This document shows positions 5,906 to 12,802 of a stretch of 18,733 nt of DNA, in pieces; the first letter of the stretch is position 1, and each line of letters begins with the position of its first letter. This DNA is from JAGWAC01 sp038046265 (GTDB taxonomy: Archaea > Nanobdellota > Nanobdellia > SCGC-AAA011-G17 > JACPIM01): contig JBBSWN010000008.1 in the NCBI GenBank assembly GCA_038046265.1, positions 1-18,733 of the forward strand, in the 5' to 3' direction. The translations under genes were made by a program, and so were the position numbers. The notes beneath the pieces are model-generated. The model was not told the origin of the DNA and did not search any database. It saw only the letters and a list, made by a program, of their open reading frames with translations.

Positions 5906-6220
5906 ATGACAGAAAATCAAGAACATGAAAAACATGAAAGACAGGATGAACACACAGTTTTCATAGGAGCAAAGCCTTTTATGAATTATGTAACAGGCGT
6001 TGTAATGCAGTTTACAACACAAAATGCAGCAGAGGTATTGATTAAGGCAAGGGGAAAATTCATAACAAGGGCAGTTGACGTGGCAGAAGTAGCCTCAAAA
6101 AGATTCCTAGAAGGCCAGATAAAAGTTAATGACATTAAAATTGACAGTGAAGGTTTCAAAAACAAGGACGGCAAAGATGTAAGAGTAAGTACAATAGAGA
6201 TTTCGCTTACAAAAGTATAA
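5906..6220 (+). CDS. albA: Alba DNA/RNA-binding chromatin protein
   Basis: This 104-residue protein has an acidic, His/Glu-rich N-terminal tail (residues 2-16) followed by a complete Alba domain: VFIGAKPFMNYV (18-29), the IKARGKFITRAVDVAEVASKRFL core, and a C-terminal strand VSTIEISL. Alba is an abundant archaeal nucleoid protein that dimerises and binds DNA and RNA without strong specificity. The Lys of the AKP motif corresponds to a conserved nucleic-acid-contacting Lys. The first residue of the usual KKP is Ala here, which may weaken or alter acetylation-type control. It is translated from a strong AGGAGG and cotranscribed with eS17. Confidence 0.95.
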   Translation: MTENQEHEKHERQDEHTVFIGAKPFMNYVTGVVMQFTTQNAAEVLIKARGKFITRAVDVAEVASKRFLEGQIKVNDIKIDSEGFKNKDGKDVRVSTIEISLTKV

Positions 6221-6234
6221 TTTTTTCTCTTATT

Positions 6235-6966
6235 TTATTTAGCTAAGTTTGCCAATTCTTCAGCACATGATATTTCTGGAGTAACTACAAAATCAGCTCC
6301 AGCTTTCTTCATCTTCTTGATGTATTCTTCTCTATGGGATCTTGCAAAAATCTTTAGTTTTTTATTAAGTTCTTTTGCAGTCAAGATTATCATGATGTTT
6401 TTCTCAGCTTCTGGTAATACTGACATTAAAACTTTGGCCCTTTTTATTCCAGCATCTTCCAAAGTCTCTTCTTCCAAAGAATCTCCTTCTAAAACTAAGT
6501 GCCCTTTTTTCCTTAATTGATTAATATTGAACTCATCTTTTTCTATTATCAAATAATTCTTTTTCTGCTTTTTAAGTAACTCACCCAAATGATGCCCTAC
6601 TCTTCCACCCCCACAGATAATATAATGACTTTTCAATTTTTTAATTTGATTCATGATATTGGCCTCCCCAAAATTATTAATGAATTTGCTTTCAAGTATA
6701 ATGTCAAATGATTCCCACAAAGCTACCCAAAAAAATATTACTCCAAATAATGATAAAAGCATTTTTACTGCCTTCGCCAGACCTTCTGTTTCCCCGTCAT
6801 AAGTAAAAGAAAGGGTTTCTAAAGTAATAATAAAACCGTCTGATAAGCTTACTTGTTTTGTAAAGGAAAAACCAACAGATCCAAAAACAAAAATAAATAC
6901 AATAAGTAATCCAAGAATTAAAATTCTTTTTCTGCCTTCTAAACCACCTTCTTTTTTCTTAAACAT
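6235..6966 (-). CDS. Two-TM, RCK-domain potassium channel-like protein with altered filter
   Basis: The protein has 243 residues. A positively charged start precedes transmembrane helix 1 (about 14-35), a re-entrant pore-like loop (40-58) and helix 2 (66-90). A regulator-of-K-conductance (TrkA-N) Rossmann domain follows from about 112, with the nucleotide-binding glycines GGGRVG at 119-124 and an acidic strand end at LIIEKDE. This is the MthK-type layout, but RCK-C seems absent. The selectivity filter normally reads TVGYGD; the matching region reads TLSFTYDGE, without GYG, so selective potassium conduction is doubtful. It could be a non-selective channel or a sensor. It is transcribed divergently from the winged-helix gene at 7067, with a TATA box positioned for a leaderless start. 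Confidence 0.78.
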   Translation of the reverse strand: MFKKKEGGLEGRKRILILGLLIVFIFVFGSVGFSFTKQVSLSDGFIITLETLSFTYDGETEGLAKAVKMLLSLFGVIFFWVALWESFDIILESKFINNFGEANIMNQIKKLKSHYIICGGGRVGHHLGELLKKQKKNYLIIEKDEFNINQLRKKGHLVLEGDSLEEETLEDAGIKRAKVLMSVLPEAEKNIMIILTAKELNKKLKIFARSHREEYIKKMKKAGADFVVTPEISCAEELANLAK

Positions 6967-6990
6967 CTTTAAATTATTTAATCAATTCAA

Positions 6991-6998
6991 TATATAAA
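6991..6998 (-). promoter_or_regulatory. TATA box of the channel-like gene
   Basis: TTTATATA on the minus strand lies 25-32 nt upstream of the ATG at 6966, within a 100-bp divergent intergenic region. Confidence 0.5.
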
Positions 6999-7033
6999 CA
7001 TTTTTAATAAAATAAAAGTAGCAAAAGCAAAAT

Positions 7034-7041
7034 TATTTAAA
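7034..7041 (+). promoter_or_regulatory. TATA box of the winged-helix regulator gene
   Basis: TATTTAAA lies 26-33 nt upstream of the ATG at 7067, in the same divergent region as the channel promoter. Confidence 0.5.
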
Positions 7042-7066
7042 CAAAATTCATCATATTTAGTTAAAA

Positions 7067-7513
7067 ATGAAAACAATTTCAAGAGATGTTCCTTTGTCTG
7101 AAATAACCTTAAGGAAATATGAAAAACCTGTAAACTTAGACCAAAGAGAATTAACAAGAAAACTATGCCTATCAGTTGGATTGTTACAGCCGGGAGACTC
7201 AAGAGATGTTATTGTTGATATTCTTCATGTTTTGCTTCAAAACAAGCAAAAAGAGCTTGATTCAGAACAAATAAGAGAAGAGGTAATAAAATTAAGAAAA
7301 AAGCACAGCCTTCAGCAAAAAGGCGTTGCTTCCTCAAATATAAGAAGGCAGTTAAGAAGACTAAGGGGTTTGTTTCTTGTTGAAAAAGTTAAAAACAATT
7401 ATAGGATTACTGAATTTGAAACTTTAATAAGCACTTTTGAAGAAAAAATAGAACAGTTTTATTTAAAATCAATTTTGGAAAGAGTTAAAGAATATTTCAA
7501 AGCTATTAAATAA
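7067..7513 (+). CDS. Winged helix-turn-helix regulator, archaeal
   Basis: The protein has 148 residues. The N-terminal segment (SRDVPLSEITLRKYEKP) is followed by a helical unit LTRKLCLSVGLLQPGDSRDVIVDIL (about 25-49) and a winged helix: helices in SEQIREEVIKLRKKH, a likely recognition helix in GVASSNIRRQLRRLRGLFLV (about 86-105), and a wing strand NNYRITEF. The tail (FYLKSILERVKEYFKAI) is helical and could dimerise. It is probably a transcription factor; target and ligand cannot be read from sequence. It diverges from the channel-like gene, sharing a 100-bp promoter region, so control of that gene is a reasonable guess. Confidence 0.65.
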   Translation: MKTISRDVPLSEITLRKYEKPVNLDQRELTRKLCLSVGLLQPGDSRDVIVDILHVLLQNKQKELDSEQIREEVIKLRKKHSLQQKGVASSNIRRQLRRLRGLFLVEKVKNNYRITEFETLISTFEEKIEQFYLKSILERVKEYFKAIK

Positions 7514-7558
7514 TTTTCTTAATCTTCTCTAATAATTCATTTTTTTGTATTAAATCTT

Positions 7559-7571
7559 CGGAAACTTTCCG
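7559..7571. promoter_or_regulatory. Short palindrome CGGAAA-C-TTTCCG
   Basis: A perfect 6-bp inverted repeat surrounds a single central base, in the gap between the winged-helix gene and the second homing-endonuclease gene. The one-base centre cannot form a hairpin loop, so a dimer binding site fits better than a terminator. No binding evidence exists. Confidence 0.25.
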
Positions 7572-7600
7572 GATTAACTACTTTCAAATTAGACAACAAG

Positions 7601-7613
7601 TTATATATAAATA
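7601..7613 (+). promoter_or_regulatory. TATA-like element before the GC-rich patch
   Basis: TTATATATAAATA lies directly before the GC-rich stretch at 7614-7656. Transcription from it would start within that patch. Confidence 0.35.
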
Positions 7614-7656
7614 CCATTGGACAAATCCACTGGACAAACGCCAGACCCCCGTGACG
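7614..7656. other. GC-rich patch of unknown origin
   Basis: About 43 bases at roughly 58 percent G+C stand out in surroundings of about 30 percent. It contains a short direct repeat (TGGACAAA at 7618 and again at 7631) and sits between two TATA-like elements. It does not fold into a tRNA by eye. Confidence 0.35.
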
Positions 7657-7666
7657 TTTATATAAA
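7657..7666 (+). promoter_or_regulatory. TATA box of the second homing-endonuclease gene
   Basis: TTTATATAAA lies 23-32 nt upstream of the ATG at 7689. It supports that ATG rather than the in-frame TTG at 7617, which lies upstream of the box. Confidence 0.5.
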
Positions 7667-7688
7667 AAATTGTTTTATTCTTATTTTT

Positions 7689-8696
7689 ATGAATAAAATT
7701 AGAATTACTGACTTGGAGAAGTATTCTGATCGAATATATGTAAACTTAAAAGCTAATTTTTTAAAAGAATTGATGAAGAAGGCGGCTAATTCAGAAAATC
7801 CACATAAAAATAAACTTTTTTCATCAAAATTAAAATTGAAAAATTTTCATAAGGGAGTAAATACTACTATAGTTGGTTGGCTTAAAAGATCTAAGTTACC
7901 TTTATCTAAATTATTAGAAATATTTTATCTTACAAAAACTTCTTTAAATGAATTAGAAAAAAATGTAGAATATCTACAAGCTGGATGGAGTAGGGGATTA
8001 AAAGGACATATAAATTTCCCCATAAAAATAGACAATAAAATGGGTTCAATAATCGGACATATCTTGGGTGATGGATCAATAGAAAGAAATTATTTACAAA
8101 TATTTTATACAAACCAAAATAAAGAATTACTTGGGGAATTTCAAAATTTTATGTTTGAACTATTCCATATAAAACCAAGAATCTGGCTTCAAGAGCCTGG
8201 AGATTTTAAGATTAAGAAAAGTAAATGGATAAAACGGCTTAATAAAATAAGTGAAGCTCCTAAAAATGGCCAAGTAGGTTTATTTTATCCTACTATCTGT
8301 TCCTTATTTTTTTATTCAAATTTTGGAGTTTTTGCTTTTGGAAAAAAGAAGAAAATAACAGAGGAAATTAAAAAACAGAATAAAAAATTTAAAAGAGGAT
8401 TACTTCGCGCTTTTTATGATGATGAAAGCAATGTAGGAGCAAGAAGATTAAGACTTTTTCAAGATAATAAGAAAATCCTATCTTTTTTTAGAAAAAGTTT
8501 ACTGATTTTTAAAATTAAAGCTGGAAATATAAAGACCTATACAAAGAGAAATAAAAAAAGGCATTATTTTGATATTCATAGGAAAAGTAATTTCAGAAAA
8601 TTTAAAGAACATATTGGTTTTATTTCATCCAAGAAAGCGCGGGATTTAAATCGTTTATGCAAAATTATAATGAAATATTCTTATCTCTGCAAATAA
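7689..8696 (+). CDS. LAGLIDADG homing endonuclease (free-standing)
   Basis: This 335-residue protein has two LAGLIDADG-type motifs: IIGHILGDGS at 121-130 and GLLRAFYDDES at 237-247, each ending in the acidic metal ligand. Residues 1-110 form an N-terminal extension with a helix-turn-helix-like part (NTTIVGWLKRSKLPLSKLLEIFY) and the element GWSRGLKG (99-106), echoing CWGNVKGG in the other endonuclease gene. It is very Lys-rich. I start it at ATG 7689 because a TATA box lies 23-32 nt upstream; an in-frame TTG at 7617 would extend it by 24 implausible residues. No intron, intein or flanking repeat is visible. Its stop abuts the stop of the endonuclease III gene (tail to tail). It looks like a free-standing mobile gene. 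Confidence 0.82.
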   Translation: MNKIRITDLEKYSDRIYVNLKANFLKELMKKAANSENPHKNKLFSSKLKLKNFHKGVNTTIVGWLKRSKLPLSKLLEIFYLTKTSLNELEKNVEYLQAGWSRGLKGHINFPIKIDNKMGSIIGHILGDGSIERNYLQIFYTNQNKELLGEFQNFMFELFHIKPRIWLQEPGDFKIKKSKWIKRLNKISEAPKNGQVGLFYPTICSLFFYSNFGVFAFGKKKKITEEIKKQNKKFKRGLLRAFYDDESNVGARRLRLFQDNKKILSFFRKSLLIFKIKAGNIKTYTKRNKKRHYFDIHRKSNFRKFKEHIGFISSKKARDLNRLCKIIMKYSYLCK

Positions 8697-9305
8697 TCAA
8701 TTAATCTCTTTAATTTTATTAAGAAGCTCATCCAGAACTTTCTTTTTGGTGTAAGTCTTACCAAATCTTATTAAAATAGGATTTATTTTTACCCAATATT
8801 TTTTCGGAAACAATTTTTTCAAGTCCTCTTCTACTTTGTGGGGATGAGCGCTGGAAGACCAGCCAATCTTTCGAGCAATTCTAAAAACATGAACATCAAC
8901 CCCCAACCCAGGTTTTCCAACTTCAGATAAAAAAACATTGGCTGTTTTTCTTCCAACCCCGGGAAGTTCAATTAATTTTTCAATATTTAAGGGTGGATTT
9001 CCATTATATTTTTCAACAAGAAATTTAGCACAGTTTAAAACATTTTTAGATTTATTTTTATAAAAATTAACTGGTTTGATTACTTCCATAATATCATTTA
9101 AATTTGCATTAGCTAGTTTTTCAACAGAATCATACTTTAAAAATAACTTCTCAGCTGTAGGAATTGTAACCTCGTCTCTAGTTCTTGCAGACATTATTGT
9201 TGCTATTAAAATTTTCCAGGGCTTATCCCATTCTTCAGCAGCCAGCCTTATTTTAGACCCTAATCTCTCTAGCTCTTTTAATTGTCTAAGAATTTTATTG
9301 TTCAT
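8697..9305 (-). CDS. nth: Endonuclease III-family DNA glycosylase lacking the Fe-S cluster
   Basis: The 202-residue protein has the helix-hairpin-helix glycosylase core: MSARTRD (39-44 area, where family members have LSAQTTD), the hairpin LPGVGRKTANVF (114-125) with the catalytic Lys at 120, and the catalytic Asp in GVDVHV (Asp 137). Such enzymes remove oxidised pyrimidines and nick the abasic site. After the conserved IRFGKTY the sequence ends in a short Lys-rich tail and has none of the four cysteines that hold a 4Fe-4S cluster in most homologs; its only Cys is at 92. The start overlaps the upstream Ogg gene by ATGA, so the two are translationally coupled and probably act together in base excision repair. 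Confidence 0.88.
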   Translation of the reverse strand: MNNKILRQLKELERLGSKIRLAAEEWDKPWKILIATIMSARTRDEVTIPTAEKLFLKYDSVEKLANANLNDIMEVIKPVNFYKNKSKNVLNCAKFLVEKYNGNPPLNIEKLIELPGVGRKTANVFLSEVGKPGLGVDVHVFRIARKIGWSSSAHPHKVEEDLKKLFPKKYWVKINPILIRFGKTYTKKKVLDELLNKIKEIN

Positions 9306-9901
9306 TTGAAAACAGTTCCTTCTTCCTTGCTCCAGAATAACAAATCTAATTCATCCATTGGTATATTTAGTTTGTTTGAAAATTCCTTAAACTTGTTCTC
9401 AATCTCTAAGTATTTTTTCTTTGTCAATGTCTTTGGTATTTCTGAAATAACTTTTTGTTCTAATAAATTCTTTAAAATATGCCTGTCTAATATTGCTAAA
9501 TCTCTCCTGCCTATGTTTCTCAAAAAATGCCCGCTTTCTTTATAGGAAATTCCCTTTATATTCTCAATCAGCCACTCTCTCATTTCAAAAGCATTTAATT
9601 TTCTTAAATTATAAATTATTTCATTGTATTTTTCTTTAGCTTCAATTAAGTATTTTGTTTTATTGTTTTGAAACCTCGATCTTCCCAATAAAAAAGGTAA
9701 AGGATTAATTTCTTTGTGTAAAAAATCATTTTTCTTTAAGTCTTCTATAGCTTTCCAGCATAATTTAGCCTTGCTCTGTGGCGTTAAAATACAGAAGCAT
9801 AATTCATAAAACAAGTCCTCATCATTCTCTATTTTACTGAAATCATCAAGTCTTTTTTTAATAACTTCTTTTTTCTCATTATACTTTGTTATTAAATCCA
9901 T
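9302..9901 (-). CDS. ogg: Ogg2-type 8-oxoguanine DNA glycosylase/lyase
   Basis: The 199-residue protein matches the archaeal Ogg2 family, which excises 8-oxoguanine and cleaves the abasic strand. Visible are the N-terminal FYELCFCILTPQSKA segment (31-45), the hairpin GISYKESGHFLRNIG (117-131) with the catalytic Lys at 121, the catalytic Asp in LAILDRHILKN (Asp 139), and the LDLLFWSKEEGTVFK tail, whose C-terminal Lys is used in this family to recognise the damaged base. Length fits the family (about 200-210). It lies 10 bp downstream of the HAD nucleotidase gene and overlaps nth by 4 bp, in one operon with dCTP deaminase. Confidence 0.9.
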   Translation of the reverse strand: MDLITKYNEKKEVIKKRLDDFSKIENDEDLFYELCFCILTPQSKAKLCWKAIEDLKKNDFLHKEINPLPFLLGRSRFQNNKTKYLIEAKEKYNEIIYNLRKLNAFEMREWLIENIKGISYKESGHFLRNIGRRDLAILDRHILKNLLEQKVISEIPKTLTKKKYLEIENKFKEFSNKLNIPMDELDLLFWSKEEGTVFK

Positions 9902-9911
9902 TTTTGTAGAA

Positions 9912-10499
9912 TTATTTGTTTAAAAGCAGATTTACTTCCTGCCAATTATTGAATCTTTTTATGCTCCCATTTAAATTTGTTTTCAGGTTCCAGGGTTGTG
10001 TAAATAATAACACTTTAATTCCTAAATCAGTTAAACTTAAAGCAGTATCAGCATCATCTTCAATAGAAAGGCTACAGTTTAATTTTTTGCATAACTCTGT
10101 TTTTTTAGGCCCTTTCTCCTCTCCCGTTCTAGGATATTGGTTGACTAAGTGCATTTCCAAAAAACAGTTTGGAAAAAACTCACTAATCCATTTCTTTGTT
10201 CCTTCTAGTCTGCTTAAATCTCTTCCAGAAATCAAAACTAAATCATGATTTTTAGCTAAATTTACAATAACTTTTTGTGAATTTTTCACAGGTATTATCT
10301 TGCTGTGAAAATTGCTTTTCTCAAATTCCCTAAAATAGTCTTTTTCTTTTTTAGTTATCTCGCCAATTATTTTATTATACTCATGCAAAGTTAATTTATC
10401 TTTGTTTATCTTGATTTTATACTTGTGTTCAATATACTGAAGAAAGGTAGAAGTAGTGTCAGCGATTGTATCATCAATATCTACATGTATTCTTGTCAT
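9912..10499 (-). CDS. HAD-family 5'(3')-nucleotidase-like phosphatase
   Basis: The 195-residue protein has all HAD phosphatase motifs: nucleophile motif DIDDT (7-11), motif II LISGR (89-93), the motif III Lys in KGPKKTELCK (129-138), and motif IV IEDDADTALSL (147-156), followed by VLLFTQPWN, typical of the NT5C-like deoxyribonucleotidase group. Such enzymes dephosphorylate (deoxy)nucleoside monophosphates. Its place directly after dCTP deaminase (ATGA overlap) and before two DNA glycosylases supports a role in trimming or cleaning deoxynucleotide pools. The exact substrate cannot be told from sequence. Confidence 0.78.
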   Translation of the reverse strand: MTRIHVDIDDTIADTTSTFLQYIEHKYKIKINKDKLTLHEYNKIIGEITKKEKDYFREFEKSNFHSKIIPVKNSQKVIVNLAKNHDLVLISGRDLSRLEGTKKWISEFFPNCFLEMHLVNQYPRTGEEKGPKKTELCKKLNCSLSIEDDADTALSLTDLGIKVLLFTQPWNLKTNLNGSIKRFNNWQEVNLLLNK

Positions 10500-11059
10500 T
10501 TATCTAAGAAGATCCTGCTTGCAACAGGCTCCAGTTGTTTGTTATATTTTGATTCTTTTCTTTTGTTGTAAGGTGTTTCCGAAGGCGAAGTCAAAGTGTC
10601 AAAAGTCAGTCTGCACACTCTAGTTCCTGGCCATATGCTTACTGGAACTTTTGAAATATTTGCAATTTCCAAAGTCAAATATCCTTCAAAACCAGGATCA
10701 ACACTTCCTGCAGTAGAATGAATTACTATTCCTAGTCTTCCTAAAGAGCTTCTCCCATCCAATCTACCCACTAAATCATCTGGCATTTTTACATACTCTT
10801 TTGTTGTTCCAAGTACAAACTCTCCAGGATGTAAAATAAAAGGTTCAGACTCTTTTTTTTCAATAGTCTCCATCATGTCAGCTGGAATGCTGTCCCTAGT
10901 GTCAATATGAGTTACCTGTGTAGTCTTAAAAATTTTAAATCTTCCGCCAAGCCTTAAATCAACAGAAGCTAGTGTAATATTGTTTACATCAGCTCCATCT
11001 ATAACTAATGAGCCTTCTGATATTCTCTTTTTTATATCTCTATCACTTAATACAGCCAT
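10496..11059 (-). CDS. dcd: dCTP deaminase (possibly bifunctional with dUTPase)
   Basis: The 187-residue protein belongs to the trimeric dCTP deaminase/dUTPase fold. The core DGRSSLGRLGIVIHSTAGSV (101-120) includes the conserved Ser and Arg; DPGFEGYLTLEI (121-132) includes the catalytic Glu at 131. The tail has PYNKRKESKY and SRI. The enzyme turns dCTP into dUTP, which after conversion to dUMP feeds the thymidylate synthase encoded just upstream. No separate dUTPase gene is in the window. The STAG-x-VDPGF region also resembles bifunctional enzymes that go straight to dUMP, while the C-terminal tail looks more like the single-function form. The start codon lacks a Shine-Dalgarno and follows three 12-bp repeats. 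Confidence 0.92.
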   Translation of the reverse strand: MAVLSDRDIKKRISEGSLVIDGADVNNITLASVDLRLGGRFKIFKTTQVTHIDTRDSIPADMMETIEKKESEPFILHPGEFVLGTTKEYVKMPDDLVGRLDGRSSLGRLGIVIHSTAGSVDPGFEGYLTLEIANISKVPVSIWPGTRVCRLTFDTLTSPSETPYNKRKESKYNKQLEPVASRIFLDK

Positions 11060-11060
11060 A

Positions 11061-11096
11061 TTTTTTGCTTAGTTTTTTGCTTAGTTTTTTGCTTAA
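11061..11096 (-). repeat. Three tandem 12-bp repeats in the thyA-dcd gap
   Basis: The plus strand reads TTTTTTGCTTAG, TTTTTTGCTTAG and TTTTTTGCTTAA consecutively, ending two bases before the dcd start codon (minus strand). On the transcribed strand this is an A-rich array in the dcd leader. It may be a replication-slippage product or a binding site. Confidence 0.8.
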
Positions 11097-11115
11097 GCTT
11101 TTTCTAAAAAAGCTT
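11095..11115 (-). terminator. Inverted repeat after the thyA stop (possible hairpin)
   Basis: AAGCTTTTT and AAAAAGCTT form a 9-bp inverted repeat around three bases, starting inside the thyA stop codon. On the minus-strand transcript it could be a weak hairpin that attenuates or processes the thyA-dcd message. It is A/T-rich and not followed by a T tract on that strand, so termination is doubtful. Confidence 0.35.
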
Positions 11116-12730
11116 ACCTTGTTTTTAAATTATTCAAAATATTTGTTAATTGTTCCTTGCTTCTCTTTAATAAATTTATCTCTTCATTGCTTTGTCGTAA
11201 AATAGGTTTAGGTGTCTCAACTTTTGGAGCTTCTTGAACTTTTGGCTCTTCTTTAGATTTTAACTCAAGCCTGTTATCCTGTACATAATGTAAATTCATT
11301 TTAATTGCAATTTCAGCTTTCATTAACTCTAATCCTATGTCTAAAGCATGTGGAACTAAAGAAATTATGTTTTCCTTTACTAGTAAATCTCTCATCTGTT
11401 CAGATGATTTAGCCCTGTACAATCCTAAAGTCTCCCTTGTATTGCTTGTATGTTCAACAACAATCTCATCATCTTCTACATTTATAATTAAGTTTCCTCT
11501 TGGATCAAATTCAGATAATAATCCTGAATATCTCGGCAAGTACATGTCAACAATTTTCTGGCATCTTTCCCATGAATCATCATATATATGTGCGGATTGT
11601 GATAAAATAACTAAGTTTCCTAATTTTAATTCTGTTTCATGGCCATTTGCTTTTAATCCATTCTCAACTTCCTTTCTTACTTCTTCTTGCAAAACTCTTA
11701 ATGCTAATGCATTTTCAGGATACCCTTCAAACATGTCATGGCTTCTGAATATAGATGTCATAAACAATCTATCATTATTAATCCTAAACCATATGTGATT
11801 TAAGCAAGGGCTCCCTCCCAAAGTTAAGTCTTGTATACTATCCCATAAACTTATTACAACAGCCCTTGAAACAGGCTCCCTTACTAGTTTTTCAACAGCT
11901 CCCTTTACTTGGTCAGTTCCAAACCAGCTTCTCATTCTGCTTCCATATGTATATTCTTTTTTTGTAATCCCTCCAGGTAAATCCTTAGTCATTCTAGGAA
12001 TATATTCATTAACATGTTGTTGATCAGATGGAAAAAATTCAGGAACATTTAAATTATAAGGATCTTCATCTGAAATAACTGACATTAAATTTACAATTTC
12101 TTTCTGCATGTCATCATAGTGCGTTCCAGATTCTTTTCCAAATTTCAGTATAGTATCTAAAACCTTCAGCCAAGCTTCTGCAACTGTCTTCCCCCTGACA
12201 ACATATCCTATATATTCTCCTGTATATTTCTTGACTTGTTCTTCTTTTTTTACAAACACCATTTTCTCTCTTTTTTTCTCAGGCCCAATGACTGTACCAA
12301 AATCAAAAGTGCTTAAGTCAGGAACTTTTACTAAAATTACACTCTCTCTTATTAAATTCAAAACATTTTCTGGAATATCTAAATCAATATATCCTTCAAA
12401 ATCAGAATTAACTCTCCAGCAGGGCTTCTCAGTTGTGTCAGTTTTTCCCATAAAAAATCCTTTTTCAAAAAAATCTCTTAAAACAATTCCAGATTTTGAA
12501 AAATCCACTCCAGTAACTAAAAGAACATTTATTTGCGGGTTGGCTAATAAATTCCTGATTAATAAATCTAAACCTCTCTCAGCACTGTACAAAGGCCCTA
12601 AAACACAATATTTGCTGGAATCAATTTTCTGTGCTAATTCTTTTGGCTTGCTCCATAATGTCACAATGCCTATATTGCTTTCAGGATTCCCATAAATAAG
12701 CCTAGTTGCCTTGTAAAGAGCTTGAAACAA
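11114..12730 (-). CDS. thyA: Thymidylate synthase, archaeal type, with MtrA-like N-terminal domain
   Basis: The 538-residue protein has three parts. Residues 15-150 (IGIVTLWSKP, YSAERGLDLLIRNLLANPQI, VLLVTGVDFSKSG) resemble the N-terminal domain of methanogen-type thymidylate synthases and the MtrA subunit fold. Residues 255-440 are the catalytic domain: GSRMRSW, SRAVVISLWD, the nucleophile Cys 309 in SPCLNH, FRSHDMF (328-334), GYPENALALRVLQEE and SAHIYDDSWE. The reaction is dUMP to dTMP with a folate- or pterin-type carbon donor. The last 55 residues are a Glu/Lys/Pro-rich linker plus a coiled-coil-like end. I accept TTG 12730 as start because GGGGGTGA lies 6 bases before it; the upstream ATG and GTG are in other frames. 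dcd, in the same pathway, follows. Confidence 0.88.
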   Translation of the reverse strand: MFQALYKATRLIYGNPESNIGIVTLWSKPKELAQKIDSSKYCVLGPLYSAERGLDLLIRNLLANPQINVLLVTGVDFSKSGIVLRDFFEKGFFMGKTDTTEKPCWRVNSDFEGYIDLDIPENVLNLIRESVILVKVPDLSTFDFGTVIGPEKKREKMVFVKKEEQVKKYTGEYIGYVVRGKTVAEAWLKVLDTILKFGKESGTHYDDMQKEIVNLMSVISDEDPYNLNVPEFFPSDQQHVNEYIPRMTKDLPGGITKKEYTYGSRMRSWFGTDQVKGAVEKLVREPVSRAVVISLWDSIQDLTLGGSPCLNHIWFRINNDRLFMTSIFRSHDMFEGYPENALALRVLQEEVRKEVENGLKANGHETELKLGNLVILSQSAHIYDDSWERCQKIVDMYLPRYSGLLSEFDPRGNLIINVEDDEIVVEHTSNTRETLGLYRAKSSEQMRDLLVKENIISLVPHALDIGLELMKAEIAIKMNLHYVQDNRLELKSKEEPKVQEAPKVETPKPILRQSNEEINLLKRSKEQLTNILNNLKTR

Positions 12731-12769
12731 AATACTTCACCCCCATTTACTATTTAAGTTTCATTTTCA

Positions 12770-12777
12770 TATATAAA
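12770..12777 (-). promoter_or_regulatory. TATA box of thyA
   Basis: TTTATATA on the minus strand lies 40-47 nt upstream of the TTG start, leaving room for a leader of about 20 nt that contains the GGGGGTGA ribosome binding site. Confidence 0.4.
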
Positions 12778-12802
12778 TATTTATATCTTTTATAGCAAGT
12801 TT

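Noticed and set aside
7625..7660. 23S rRNA fragment (AGACCCCCGTGA resembles an rRNA stretch)
   Set aside because: The similarity covers about a dozen bases by eye, with an extra C and no flanking rRNA sequence. It is kept only as a GC-rich patch of unknown origin.
7617..7688. Longer N-terminus (TTG start) for the second homing endonuclease
   Set aside because: The extra 24 residues are translated from the GC-rich patch and span the TATA box at 7657-7666; ATG 7689 is correctly spaced from that box.
11061..11096. CRISPR-like repeat array
   Set aside because: Units are only 12 bp, are directly adjacent with no spacers, and no cas gene is nearby.
11337..12695. Plus-strand reading frames opposite thyA (about 150 codons each)
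   Set aside because: They are Ser/Phe/Lys-rich shadows of a well-supported minus-strand enzyme, with no motif or start signal.
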